The notes under the pieces were generated by a model. It did no database searches. It saw only the letters and a list, made by a program, of their open reading frames with translations, and was not told the origin of the DNA. A program made the translations under genes and the position numbers. A stretch of 38,521 nt of DNA, taken from positions 1 through 38,521 of the forward strand of contig CALFRR010000030.1 of assembly GCA_937919435.1 (NCBI GenBank), written 5' to 3'. Position 1 is the stretch's first letter. Every line of letters starts with the position of its first letter. Source of the DNA: an uncultured Alphaproteobacteria bacterium. GTDB lineage: Bacteria > Pseudomonadota > Alphaproteobacteria > Rhizobiales > Ancalomicrobiaceae. Positions 24,939 to 33,057 of the stretch are shown in pieces.

Positions 24939-26294
24939 TCAGGCGCCGCCGCCGACGCGCTCGATCTTGCCCATCACGAAGAGGAACAGGAACGCGGCGA
25001 CGAGGCAGTGGGCTCCGACGAAGAACAGACCGGCGCCGTATCCCCCGGTGGCGGCGACGATGTAGCCGAACACGATCGGGGTGACGATGCCGGCGATGTT
25101 GCCGACGCAGTTGAAGATCGAACCGGCGAGACCGATCGCCTCCTTCGGCGCGGTGTCGGAGACCACCGCCCAGGTGCCGGCGCCGGCGGCCACGCCCTTG
25201 CCGTAGAAGGCGAAGGACATCAGCGCGATGACCATCACGTTGCTGTCGGAGACCGCCGCCAGCACCAGGGTCGCGGCGACCAGCATGCCGACGATGTAGG
25301 GCGTCTTGCGGGCCCAGGACACCGACCAGCCCTGCTTGATCAGCCAATCGGAGATGATGCCGCCGGAGATCCCGCCGAGGAAGCCGAACAGCGACGGCGC
25401 GACGGTGGCGAAACCGGCGTTGAGGATCGACATGCCCCGGGCCTGGACCAGATAGATCGGGAACCAGGTGATGAAGAAATAGCTCAGTGCGACGGCGCAG
25501 TACTGGCCGATGTAGGCGCACCACAGCATGCGGTTGTTGAGCAGGCTCCTGACCAGCGGCCAGGTCAGGCGGGTCTTGCTCTTCAGCGCCTTGGCGTCGT
25601 CGACGTCGATCAGCGCACCACCCTCGATGATGTAGTCGAGTTCGGCGCGGCTGACGCCGGTGTGTTCACGCGGCGTGTCCATGACCTTCTGCCAGACGAA
25701 GAAGGCGAGGACGCCGATCGTGCCGAGCACGAAGAACGGCCACGGCCAGCCGAACTTCGACACCAGCCAGCCGGCGAGCGGCGAGAAGATGCCGACGGCG
25801 AAATACTGCGCCGAGGCGAACAGCGACGAGGCCCGGCCGCGTTCCGACTTCGGGAACCACATGGCGGCGACGCGGGCGTTGGCCGGGAAGCTCGGCGCCT
25901 CGATCAGGCCGAGGGCGAAGCGCAAGAGGAAGAACAGGGTCACCGCCCCGGTGACGCCGACGCCGAACTCGCCGACGAAGCCCATCAGGAAGGTCGAGAT
26001 CGACCACAGGACCAGGGTCACGCCGTAGACGGTCTTGGTGCCGAAGCGGTCGAGGATCAGACCGCCGGGGATCTGGCCCACCACATAGGCCCAGGAGAAG
26101 GCGGAGAGGATGTAGCCGAGCTGGACGGTCGACAGGCCGAACTGCTGTTTGATGCCGGATCCGGAAATCGACAGGATCGACCGGTCGGCATAGGCGACGG
26201 TCGACAGGAACAGGATCAGCATGAGGATCCAGACGCGGACCCGGGTCTTCTTCTCCGCCGCGGCGGCGGTCGGAGGGGCTGCCATGTCGGTCAT
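24939..26294 (-). CDS. MFS transporter, anion:cation symporter (sugar-acid) type
   Basis: This 451-residue, 12-segment major facilitator resembles the ACS family (glucarate, galactonate, hexuronate and phthalate transporters). RVWILMLILFLSTVAYADRSILSISGSGIKQQFGLS is the typical first helix with D-R and the G-S-x-I-K-x-x-F-G-L-S motif. WAYVVGQIPGGLILDRFGTKTVYG is the family signature between helices 2 and 3, and FGFLGGISGGIISDWLI is the matching repeat in the second half. ATG 26294 was chosen because the first helix follows; AAAGGT lies about 9 bases upstream. It is 29 bases downstream of the hydroxyacid dehydrogenase gene, so the two form an operon. The substrate is probably a sugar acid; it cannot be named from sequence. 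Confidence 0.87.
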   Translation of the reverse strand: MTDMAAPPTAAAAEKKTRVRVWILMLILFLSTVAYADRSILSISGSGIKQQFGLSTVQLGYILSAFSWAYVVGQIPGGLILDRFGTKTVYGVTLVLWSISTFLMGFVGEFGVGVTGAVTLFFLLRFALGLIEAPSFPANARVAAMWFPKSERGRASSLFASAQYFAVGIFSPLAGWLVSKFGWPWPFFVLGTIGVLAFFVWQKVMDTPREHTGVSRAELDYIIEGGALIDVDDAKALKSKTRLTWPLVRSLLNNRMLWCAYIGQYCAVALSYFFITWFPIYLVQARGMSILNAGFATVAPSLFGFLGGISGGIISDWLIKQGWSVSWARKTPYIVGMLVAATLVLAAVSDSNVMVIALMSFAFYGKGVAAGAGTWAVVSDTAPKEAIGLAGSIFNCVGNIAGIVTPIVFGYIVAATGGYGAGLFFVGAHCLVAAFLFLFVMGKIERVGGGA

Positions 26295-26323
26295 GATGCG
26301 AGACCTTTCGAAGAACGGGAGCG

Positions 26324-27319
26324 TCAGACGGGATTGAGGGCGGAACGCCCGGCGAGAACGGCGTCGATGTTGTCGAGCGCGTCGAAGCCCATGCGGTCGC
26401 GGGTCTCGACGGTCGCGGAGGCGACGTGCGGGGTCATGAAGACGTTCGGCAGGTCGCGCAGGCGCAGGTCGTAGTTCGGCTCGTTGCGGTAGACGTCGAG
26501 GCCGGCGCCGAACAGGCGACCGCCGCGCAGCGCCTCGATCAGCGCGTCCTCGTCGACCAGCGATCCGCGGGCGGCGTTGACGAAGACCGAGCCGGGACGC
26601 ATCAGGGCGAACTGTTCGGCGCCCATCACGGTGCCGTTGCCGCCGGGCATGTGCAGCGAGAGGATGTCGACCGCCGGCAGGAGATCGGCGAGCGAAGCAT
26701 GGAACACGGCTCCCTCCTCCAGCTCGGCGGGCAGCCGGGCGATGTCGGTATAGTGGATCGTCATGCCGAACCCGCGGGCGCGGCGGGCGACGGCACGGCC
26801 GATGCGGCCCATGCCGGCGATCCCCAGGACCGAACCGGAGACCCGCTTGCCCAGATTGTCGGGCATTCCGAAGCTCCGGCGCCAGCCGCTCTGCATGATC
26901 CCGACCGATTCGGCGGCCCGCCGACAAGCGGCGAGGATCAGCAGCAGGGTCAGATCCGCGGTGCACTCGGTGAGGCCGTTCGGGGCGTTGGTGACGACGA
27001 TCCCACGGGCCGTGGCGGCGGCGGCGTCCATGTGGTCGAAGCCGGCGCTGGGATTGGCGATGATCTTCAGATGATCGGGCAGCCGCGGCATGTGGGCGGC
27101 GGTCAGGGCGACCTTGTGGCCGACCAGGATCGCGTCGGCGCGGTGGGCGATCACCGCGGCGATCGCCTCCTCGACGTCGAGGTCGTGATCGGCGAACCAC
27201 GTGTCGTAGTCGCGGGCGGCACGCGCCGCGACCGCTTCCGGCACCCGGCGGGCGACCACCAGACGCGGTCTGGCGGCGGTCGCGGTCGGGGCGGTCGAGA
27301 TGTCTGTCTTCCGGTCCAT
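26324..27319 (-). CDS. D-2-hydroxyacid dehydrogenase
   Basis: This 331-residue NAD(P)-dependent enzyme would reduce a 2-keto acid or oxidise a D-2-hydroxy acid in the cytoplasm. The Rossmann motif is GIAGMGRIGRAVARRARGFGM. The catalytic triad is visible as Arg251 in NAARGSLVD, Glu280 in YRNEPN and His298 in TPHVAS. The overall pattern is closest to glyoxylate/hydroxypyruvate or 2-ketogluconate reductases. ATG 27319 was chosen because GGGAGG lies upstream and the N-terminus follows; a longer open frame extends upstream without conservation. It forms an operon with the sugar-acid MFS gene, which fits uptake and reduction of a keto-sugar acid. The GntR/FCD regulator upstream on the same strand is its likely controller. 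Confidence 0.9.
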   Translation of the reverse strand: MDRKTDISTAPTATAARPRLVVARRVPEAVAARAARDYDTWFADHDLDVEEAIAAVIAHRADAILVGHKVALTAAHMPRLPDHLKIIANPSAGFDHMDAAAATARGIVVTNAPNGLTECTADLTLLLILAACRRAAESVGIMQSGWRRSFGMPDNLGKRVSGSVLGIAGMGRIGRAVARRARGFGMTIHYTDIARLPAELEEGAVFHASLADLLPAVDILSLHMPGGNGTVMGAEQFALMRPGSVFVNAARGSLVDEDALIEALRGGRLFGAGLDVYRNEPNYDLRLRDLPNVFMTPHVASATVETRDRMGFDALDNIDAVLAGRSALNPV

Positions 27320-27853
27320 CGGGTCGGCTTCCTCCCTTTCAGGGCTTCTCGGGATCATCGGCGCACGGCCGGAGGCATGGACGCGGCGAGGCATCCGGCG
27401 CGGGCACGGCGCGGCAGGTTCGGAACGGGACGGCACGCGGCGACCCGCGCCCGGCGGAGCGCCGGGTCGGATGGGCGAGCCTGGAGGGTGACGGTCGTCG
27501 CCCCCTCTCGTCGGGAGCTTCGGACCGAAGGAACGACGCGTGGCGCGTCAGACGGCGATCGGCTTCATGCGGGGCCTCCTTCTTCGGGGAAGGTCGTCAC
27601 GGCATGCGTCCGCCGGCCCGCCGCATCGAAGACGCGGTGGCTTCGTCATCGCCCTCGGGAGCGATGCCGGTCGTCCGGCGGATTTCGAAAGGTCGATCGG
27701 AGGCAGACGCCCCAGACGGCCCGGTGTTTCGTCCCAGTGCGTGGCGCCCTCCTCTCGCGGGAGGTGCGCCGGTTCTCGGCCGAGGCTTCGAGACCCGGAT
27801 CGGCGCGTCGGCGGCGCGGGTTCGATCCGGCGCTCACGATCCGCCGTGGCGGA
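27320..27853 (-). promoter_or_regulatory. Leader/intergenic region of the sugar-acid operon
   Basis: This 534-base gap between the FCD regulator and the dehydrogenase has no full-length gene. Two features stand out. On the minus strand, an AAGGAGG site (27581 to 27575) lies 6 bases before ATG 27568, but the frame encodes only MKPIAV before a TGA at 27550-27548. Downstream, CTTCGG-A-CCGAAG (27518-27530) is a 13-base palindrome that could be an operator, perhaps for the FCD regulator. Other open frames here are Arg/Pro-rich shadows. Confidence 0.4.
27548..27568 (-). other. Six-codon mini-ORF (MKPIAV) with consensus ribosome-binding site
   Basis: ATG AAG CCG ATC GCC GTC TGA is preceded by AAGGAGG with a 6-base spacer, a better translation start than almost any real gene in this window. 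It sits about 230 bases upstream of the dehydrogenase start on the same strand. It could be a short leader peptide that affects downstream expression, or the leftover start of a deleted gene. Its codons are in frame with the dehydrogenase, but the sequence between is not protein-like. Confidence 0.4.
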
Positions 27854-28528
27854 TCAGCGATTCAGTTCGACGGCGGCCACGTCGACCGACCGGCCGGTGT
27901 GGGCACGCATCAGCGCTTCGGCCTCGTCGGCATTGCCGGCGATGACCGCTTCGACGATCGCGGTATGCTCGGCGAGCGAGGCGGAGACCTCGCTCTTGTG
28001 CACGAGGATGCGGCGGGTGCTGATGTGGTAGTAGGCGTTGACCGCCTGGAGACTGCGGATCAGCAGGGCATTGCCGGCGATCGCGTGCAGGGTCTCGTGG
28101 AGCTGGGCATTGGCGGCCGCGAGCCGCCGTTCGTCGCCCGACGCCGTGGCCGACCGCACGGCGGTCAGGCGGGCGCGCAACGCGGCGATGTCGACCGGCG
28201 TCCGGCGCCGCGCCGCGATGCCGGCGGCGACGCCTTCGAGGGCGGAGCGGATCCGCCCCATCTCGAGCAGGCGGTCGACCGACAGTTCGGCGACGTAGGT
28301 TCCGCTGCGCGACCGCGTCTCGGCCATGCCCTCGCCCTCGAGCCGGCGAAGCGCCTCTCGGACGGGTTGCGGCGAGACTCCGAGCATGGCGGCGAGGCCG
28401 CGCTCGGAGAGCTTCATTCCAGGAGCGAGCGTGCCTTCGATGATCGCGTCGCGCAGGCTGAGATAGGCGCGGTCGGCGAGCGTCGGCGGGTCGTCCTGGA
28501 GCAGGGGCGGCAGCTTCGTCGTGGTCAT
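27854..28528 (-). CDS. GntR-family transcriptional regulator, FCD (FadR-type) subgroup
   Basis: This 224-residue regulator has an N-terminal winged helix-turn-helix (AYLSLRDAIIEGTLAPGMKLSERGLAAMLGVSPQPVREALRRLEGEGM), the standard GntR pattern with PVREALRRLE in the recognition region. The C-terminal FCD effector-binding domain shows the all-helical pattern; the histidines in LHETLHAIAGN and EHTAIVEAVIAGN match the FCD metal site. Such regulators usually bind a small organic or sugar acid. It lies upstream of the dehydrogenase-MFS pair on the same strand and is its probable regulator. A dyad, ACTGC-N4-GCAGT (28534-28547), lies just before its own ATG and could be an autoregulatory site. No ribosome-binding site is evident before ATG 28528. 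Confidence 0.88.
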   Translation of the reverse strand: MTTTKLPPLLQDDPPTLADRAYLSLRDAIIEGTLAPGMKLSERGLAAMLGVSPQPVREALRRLEGEGMAETRSRSGTYVAELSVDRLLEMGRIRSALEGVAAGIAARRRTPVDIAALRARLTAVRSATASGDERRLAAANAQLHETLHAIAGNALLIRSLQAVNAYYHISTRRILVHKSEVSASLAEHTAIVEAVIAGNADEAEALMRAHTGRSVDVAAVELNR

Positions 28529-28533
28529 GACAG

Positions 28534-28547
28534 ACTGCTATCGCAGT
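28534..28547. promoter_or_regulatory. Dyad upstream of the FCD regulator gene
   Basis: ACTGC (28534-28538) and GCAGT (28543-28547) flank a 4-base centre immediately upstream of the regulator start. GntR/FCD proteins bind short dyads of this size near their own promoters. This is a positional guess with only 5-bp arms. Confidence 0.3.
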
Positions 28548-28645
28548 TTGGCAGTGCGCACCATCCGTAGTTCCTCTGCCACCCGGCGCGACGGCGGCAT
28601 CGAGCCCCGGACTCGCGCCCGCCGGCGGGACGCGCCGTCACGGTC

Positions 28646-29842
28646 TCACGGGTTTCGCAACAGCTGTTCGACGGCGCGGCGGAGCAGGGGTTCGGCGGCG
28701 CCTCGGAGCTCGAAGTTGCGACTCACCCGGTCGGCGTAGAGCAGCGGCGCGGCGATGCCGGCCATCGCGCATTCGCGCTGGAACAACGCGGTGAAATGCG
28801 ACCACAGCGCCGCATTGGAGACGAACGGGCCGGTCACCACGATCCTGGCGGGAAACAGCATCCGCCAGGAGTTGGCGAGCACCCGGGCCAGTTCACGGGT
28901 CGCCAGATCGATCTCGGGTATCGCCGTCAGGTCGCGATCCGGCAGTTGCTCGTAGAGCCGGCTCTCGTCGTCGGCGAGATCCGGCCAGTGCCGGCGCAAC
29001 GCCGGCAGCAGCGACCACAGCGCCGCACCGGTCTCCAGACAGCCGTCGTTGCCGCAGGTGCACGGCCTTCCCTCCAGCGCCGAGATGCGCCAGTGGCCGA
29101 TCTCGCCGAAGGAGCCGACGCCGGAATCGAACGGACGCCCGTCGACCGCATAGGCCATGCCGATGCCCCACCCCCAGTGCAGCAGCAGCAGCGGTCCGTG
29201 ACCGAAGATCTGCGGCTCGAGCAACAGCCGCGCCCGCAGGTCGGCATCGAGATTGCGACAGATCTCGACGGGACCGCCGATGTCGGAGAGCACCTCGTCG
29301 ATCGCCAGCGCCCGCATCCGCGACCAGCGCGACGCCATCATCCAGCGGGTCCGCGAGAGGTCGAGCAGCCCCGGCAGCGACACCGCGGTGCCGGCATGGA
29401 GCATCCCGCGCGGCATGTCCTCGACCAGACCGGCGGCCAGCGCCGCCAGGCTCCGCGAGATCGACGCATTGTCGGCATCGCGCGGCACCACCACGGTGCG
29501 CTGGGCGACGGCGGTTCCGTTGAGATCGACCAGGGAGCCGGCGAAGGACTGGCTGGCGATCTGGATCACCGAGCCGCCGATCCGCTGCGGGTCGAACATC
29601 AGCCCGGCCGCCGGCCGGCCGCGACCGGCGGCCGGACCGGCGGTCTCCAGGAGCAGGCGGCGCCCGACCAGATCGGCGACCACCCGCGAGGTGGTCGTCG
29701 AGCGCAGGCCGAGCGCCCGCCCGATCTCGGAGCGCGAATGTGCCGCACCCCGCGCGACCAGCAGATAGGCCCGCGCACGGTCGCGCTCGTGCGCGCTCTC
29801 GAAGACGCTCTCTTCGACCGTCACCAACATCGGGGCACCCAT
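28646..29842 (-). CDS. ROK-family transcriptional regulator (NagC/Mlc-like)
   Basis: This 398-residue ROK regulator has an N-terminal winged helix (RSEIGRALGLRSTTTSRVVADLVGRRLL) and a sugar-kinase-like ROK domain. The ROK signature is intact: GSFGEIGHWRI, followed near residue 260 by the zinc-binding motif CTCGNDGCLE. Catalytic kinase motifs are not needed in this group. ROK repressors such as NagC bind GlcNAc-6-phosphate or free sugars. It is divergent from nagB-nagA with a 106-base AT-rich gap between, so control of those genes is the simplest reading. An inner ATG at residue 5 is an alternative start. Confidence 0.92.
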   Translation of the reverse strand: MGAPMLVTVEESVFESAHERDRARAYLLVARGAAHSRSEIGRALGLRSTTTSRVVADLVGRRLLLETAGPAAGRGRPAAGLMFDPQRIGGSVIQIASQSFAGSLVDLNGTAVAQRTVVVPRDADNASISRSLAALAAGLVEDMPRGMLHAGTAVSLPGLLDLSRTRWMMASRWSRMRALAIDEVLSDIGGPVEICRNLDADLRARLLLEPQIFGHGPLLLLHWGWGIGMAYAVDGRPFDSGVGSFGEIGHWRISALEGRPCTCGNDGCLETGAALWSLLPALRRHWPDLADDESRLYEQLPDRDLTAIPEIDLATRELARVLANSWRMLFPARIVVTGPFVSNAALWSHFTALFQRECAMAGIAAPLLYADRVSRNFELRGAAEPLLRRAVEQLLRNP

Positions 29843-29948
29843 TTTTGGAACTTGGTGGTTCTGAATTCTCGTTGCTTTTTGTATGGCCTTGTTTAAGCTC
29901 GATCGTATGATTTTGAAAGATTGAAACCGTCAGAGGTTCAAAAACAAG
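29843..29948. promoter_or_regulatory. Divergent control region of the ROK regulator and nagBA
   Basis: This 106-base region is markedly AT-rich compared with its flanks. It contains TTTTGAA (29911-29917) and TTCAAAA (29937-29943) as exact 7-bp inverted arms. Nested in them are TTGAAACC (29921-29928) and GGTTCAAA (29935-29942), an imperfect dyad. On the regulator side is GAAC-N6-GTTC (29848-29861). NagC/Mlc-type sites are AT-rich dyads, so these are candidate operators. I could not place a clean -35/-10 pair. Confidence 0.5.
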
Positions 29949-30707
29949 ATGATGGATGTCCGCATTCTCCCCGACAAACGTGCGATCGGCCGGGAAGCCG
30001 CCGAGCGGGGGGCCGCCGCGATCCGCACCGCGATCGCCCGGGACGGCGCAGCGACGATCGTGGTGGCGACCGGGGTCAGCCAGTTCGAGACGCTCGAAGC
30101 GCTGGTGGCGAGCGAGGGGATCGACTGGACGAAAGTCACCGCCTTCCATCTCGACGAATACGTCGGTCTGCCGATCACCCATCCCGCGAGCTTCCGCCGC
30201 TATCTCCGGGAGCGCTTCGTGACGCCGCTCGGCGGCAAGGTGCACTTCGTCCCGGTCGACGGCGAAGGCGACCCGGAGGCCGAGGTCGCCCGGCTCGCCG
30301 GGCTGATCGGCGGACGGCGGATCGCGGTCTGCTTCGCCGGCTTCGGAGAGAACTGCCACCTCGCGTTCAACGATCCGCCGGCCGACTTCGAGACCGAGGC
30401 CCCCTACATCGTCGTCGACCTCGATCCGGTCTGCCGGCAGCAGCAGTTCGGCGAAGGCTGGTTCGAGACGCTCGAGGCGGTGCCGCACCGGGCGATCTCG
30501 ATGAGCATCCGCCAGATCATGAAGAGCGAACTGATCGTCCTCTCGGTCGCCGACACCCGCAAGGCGCAGGCGGTGCGCGATGCGCTGGAAGGGCCGATCG
30601 GCCCGCTCCATCCCGCCTCGATCCTGCGGACCCATCCGGCGGCGGTGCTGATGCTCGATCCGGCGGCGGCCTCGCTGCTGACCCATGTTCCGGGAGGTCC
30701 GGCATGA
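29949..30707 (+). CDS. nagB: Glucosamine-6-phosphate deaminase
   Basis: This 252-residue cytosolic enzyme would convert glucosamine-6-phosphate to fructose-6-phosphate and ammonia. The family motif FHLDEYVGLPITHPASFRRYL contains Asp69 and Glu70 at the active-site position. The second motif, GFGENCHLAFNDPP, has His137 in place of the ring-opening histidine. It belongs to the NagB variant group with G-E-N-x-H and N-D-P instead of the enterobacterial T-D-G-H and N-E-P. Cys136 replaces the usual glycine in this motif, an uncommon change. The stop codon overlaps the nagA start as ATGA. The start could be ATG 29949 or the next ATG; no strong ribosome-binding site is seen. The ROK gene is divergent. 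Confidence 0.88.
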   Translation: MMDVRILPDKRAIGREAAERGAAAIRTAIARDGAATIVVATGVSQFETLEALVASEGIDWTKVTAFHLDEYVGLPITHPASFRRYLRERFVTPLGGKVHFVPVDGEGDPEAEVARLAGLIGGRRIAVCFAGFGENCHLAFNDPPADFETEAPYIVVDLDPVCRQQQFGEGWFETLEAVPHRAISMSIRQIMKSELIVLSVADTRKAQAVRDALEGPIGPLHPASILRTHPAAVLMLDPAAASLLTHVPGGPA

Positions 30708-31708
30708 TCGTCTCGCAGGGACTGTTCGACATCCAGGTCAACGGCTTCGCCGGGGTCGACTTCAACGCCGGAGCCTTCCGCGACGGCGAGCTCGACCGAG
30801 CCTTCGCGGCGTTGACCCGGACCGGCGTCACCGGGATCCTGCCGACGATCATCACCGCCCACCCCGAACAGCTCGTCGCCCGCTTCGCGGCGCTCGACGC
30901 GGCGATCTCGGCGAGCCGGCTCGGGCCGGCGATGTGCCCGGGCTATCATCTCGAAGGGCCGTTCCTGAACCCGGCGTCCGGCTATTGCGGCTGCCATCCG
31001 GCCGACGCGATGGGCGCGGCGACGATGGCGCTGATCGAGCGGCTGGAAGCCTCGCTCGACCGCCCGATCCTGATGGTGACGGTGGCCCCCGAGGTGGAGG
31101 GTGGTCTCGCGCTGGTCGCCGAACTCGCCCGGCGCGGCAAGATCGCGGCGATCGGCCATTCGGCCTGCGACTTCGACACGGCCCGGCAGGCGGCGGCGGC
31201 GGGGGCGAGCGTCTCCACCCACCTCGGCAACGGCCTGCCGCAGACCGTGCACAAGCTCGCCAATCCGATCTTCGCCCAGCTCGCCGAAGACCGACTGTCG
31301 GCCGGGTTCATCGGCGACGGCATCCACATCCATCCGCAGGCGCTGAAGGGGCTGATCCGGGCCAAGGGCTTCGAGCGGGCCATCCTGGTCACCGACGCGA
31401 CCGCCGGCGCGGCGGCAGAGCCGGGCCGCTACGACTTCGCCGGCATGGCGGTCGAGCGGCGGACCGACGGTTCGCTGCGACGCACCGACGACGGATCGCT
31501 GGCGGGCTCGGCGCTGTGCCTCGATCAGGCGGTGCGCAACGTCGTCGCCTGGGAGATCGCGACGCCCGACGAGGCGTTGGCGATGGCCTCGACCCACCCG
31601 CGGCGCCTGATCGCGCCGGCGCTCGCCGCTCACGGAACGACCACGACGGCAGGAGAAGTCGTCTGGAACGACGCACTCGAGGTCGTCGACGTGCGACTGG
31701 ACGGATAG
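30704..31708 (+). CDS. nagA: N-acetylglucosamine-6-phosphate deacetylase
   Basis: This 334-residue amidohydrolase removes acetate from GlcNAc-6-phosphate, feeding NagB. It shows FDIQVNGFAGVDFN at the N-terminus and HLEGPFLNP with the metal-ligand Glu84. GHSACD with His152, THLGNG with His173 (the common enzyme has THLFN), IGDGIHIHP and VTDA with catalytic Asp231 follow. The family is usually around 380 residues; here the N-terminal beta-sandwich is short, as the protein starts almost directly at the barrel. ATG 30704 is supported by GGGAGG upstream and the ATGA overlap with nagB. It is followed after 82 bases by an ABC substrate-binding protein, suggesting uptake and catabolism of an amino-sugar compound. 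Confidence 0.9.
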   Translation: MIVSQGLFDIQVNGFAGVDFNAGAFRDGELDRAFAALTRTGVTGILPTIITAHPEQLVARFAALDAAISASRLGPAMCPGYHLEGPFLNPASGYCGCHPADAMGAATMALIERLEASLDRPILMVTVAPEVEGGLALVAELARRGKIAAIGHSACDFDTARQAAAAGASVSTHLGNGLPQTVHKLANPIFAQLAEDRLSAGFIGDGIHIHPQALKGLIRAKGFERAILVTDATAGAAAEPGRYDFAGMAVERRTDGSLRRTDDGSLAGSALCLDQAVRNVVAWEIATPDEALAMASTHPRRLIAPALAAHGTTTTAGEVVWNDALEVVDVRLDG

Positions 31709-31790
31709 TCCCGAAGTGACCGCCCCGTAGGACCACGCTCCGAGGCGATCGAACCGAGTCTTCCGACGTTGAATTCACAGGGGAGAGAAG

Positions 31791-32987
31791 ATGAAGACGT
31801 TCAATGGCCACATCGATCGCCGCACCGTCCTGGGAGGACTGACGGCCCTGGCGGCGGCGGGTTCCACCCGCGGCTGGGCGGCTTCGCCGAAGCTGCCGAC
31901 CTCGCCGGTCACCATCTCGATCATCGACGTCGGCGGCGCGCTCGCCCTGATGCAGGCGGCGATCGAGGACTTCCGGGTCGCCAACCCGAAGATCGTCTCG
32001 AAGATCAATCTCGTGAAGGCCCCCGCCCCCGAGCTCGCCGGCAAGATCAAGGCGCAGCAGGACGCCGGGCAGTCGAACCTCGACATGGTGCTGACCGGCA
32101 GCGACGGCCTCGCCGCCGGCCTCGATCAGAACCTCTGGCTGAAGATCCTGCCGGAATTCTCCGGCAACTTCCCCAACATCGAAGAGAACTACGAGCCGGC
32201 GGCGCTCGCCCTGCATCGCGCGCAGGGCGCCGGCTACGGCGTGGTGATCAACTACTATCCGTCGGGACCGCTGATCGAATATGCCCCCGAGCGGGTCAAG
32301 CAGGTCCCGACCACCGTCGAGGAACTGCTCGCCTTCGCCAAGGCCAATCCCGGCAAGTTCATGTACGCCCGGCCCGCCAACTCCGGTCCCGGCCGGACCT
32401 TCATGATGGGCCTGCCCTACATCCTCGGCGACAAGGATCCGCAGGACCCGATCAACGGCTGGGACAAGACCTGGGCCTATCTCCAGGAGATGGCCAAGTA
32501 CGTCGCCTATTATCCGTCCGGTACGACCGCGACGATGAAGGAGTTCGGCGAGGGATCGCGCGACATCATCATCACCACCACCGGCTGGGACATCAACCCG
32601 CGGGCGCTCGGGATCGTGCCGGAAACCGCCAAGGTGGGAACCCTGAAGGGCTTCCACTGGGTCTCCGACGCCTTCTTCATGTGCATCCCGAAGGGTGTGC
32701 CGGAGGATCGGCTGGCGGTGGTGCTCGAGCTGATGGCCCATCTGCTGACCCCCAAGGCGCAGGCCTATTCCTACGACGAGGGCTACCTCTATCCGGGCCC
32801 GGCGGTGAAGAACGTGCCGCTGTCGCTGGCCCCGGCCCGCAGCCAGCAGGTCATCAAGGAGTTCGGCCGGCCGGAATACGCCGACTGGATCGCCAACAAC
32901 CCGATCGAACTGCCGCTGAAGCCCGAGAAGATGGTTCTCGCCTTCCGCAAGTGGGACGAGCTGGTCGGCAGCAAGCGCGCGGGCTGA
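31791..32987 (+). CDS. ABC transporter substrate-binding protein (family 1), Tat-type signal
   Basis: This 398-residue periplasmic binding protein belongs to the PotD/family-1 group. The N-terminal DRRTVLGGLTALAAAGS is a twin-arginine signal, with cleavage probably after the WAAS region. The mature part has VTISIIDVGGALALMQAAIEDF, PELAGKIKAQQDAGQSNLDMVLTGSDG and YGVVINYYPSGP, the alternating strand-helix pattern of this fold. A strong AGGGGAGAG site precedes ATG 31791. No permease or ATPase gene lies in the window, so it is an orphan here and must use components encoded elsewhere. Its place behind nagBA suggests an amino-sugar or oligosaccharide ligand. A 14-bp hairpin follows the stop codon. 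Confidence 0.83.
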   Translation: MKTFNGHIDRRTVLGGLTALAAAGSTRGWAASPKLPTSPVTISIIDVGGALALMQAAIEDFRVANPKIVSKINLVKAPAPELAGKIKAQQDAGQSNLDMVLTGSDGLAAGLDQNLWLKILPEFSGNFPNIEENYEPAALALHRAQGAGYGVVINYYPSGPLIEYAPERVKQVPTTVEELLAFAKANPGKFMYARPANSGPGRTFMMGLPYILGDKDPQDPINGWDKTWAYLQEMAKYVAYYPSGTTATMKEFGEGSRDIIITTTGWDINPRALGIVPETAKVGTLKGFHWVSDAFFMCIPKGVPEDRLAVVLELMAHLLTPKAQAYSYDEGYLYPGPAVKNVPLSLAPARSQQVIKEFGRPEYADWIANNPIELPLKPEKMVLAFRKWDELVGSKRAG

Positions 32988-32995
32988 TCCGCGAG

Positions 32996-33027
32996 CGCTC
33001 ACGCCCTCGTCGTCGAGGGCGTGAGCG
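32996..33027 (+). terminator. Perfect hairpin after the substrate-binding protein gene
   Basis: CGCTCACGCCCTCG (32996-33009) and CGAGGGCGTGAGCG (33014-33027) form a perfect 14-bp stem with a TCGT loop, 8 bases past the stop codon. No U-tract follows (the next bases are GCCCCGCCCC), so it is either a factor-assisted terminator or a 3'-end stabiliser that separates the high-copy binding protein from downstream genes. Confidence 0.6.
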
Positions 33028-33057
33028 GCCCCGCCCCCGCATCTGGAACGGTCCGGA

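Noticed and set aside
23482..25065. A 527-codon plus-strand frame extending from the O-antigen-ligase-like gene past its end
   Set aside because: It is out of frame with the hydrophobic protein and continues antisense into the MFS gene. The translation is Arg/Pro/Ala low complexity.
26426..28570. A 714-codon plus-strand frame across the dehydrogenase and FCD regulator genes
   Set aside because: It spans two unrelated minus-strand genes plus the gap between them and is a compositional artefact.
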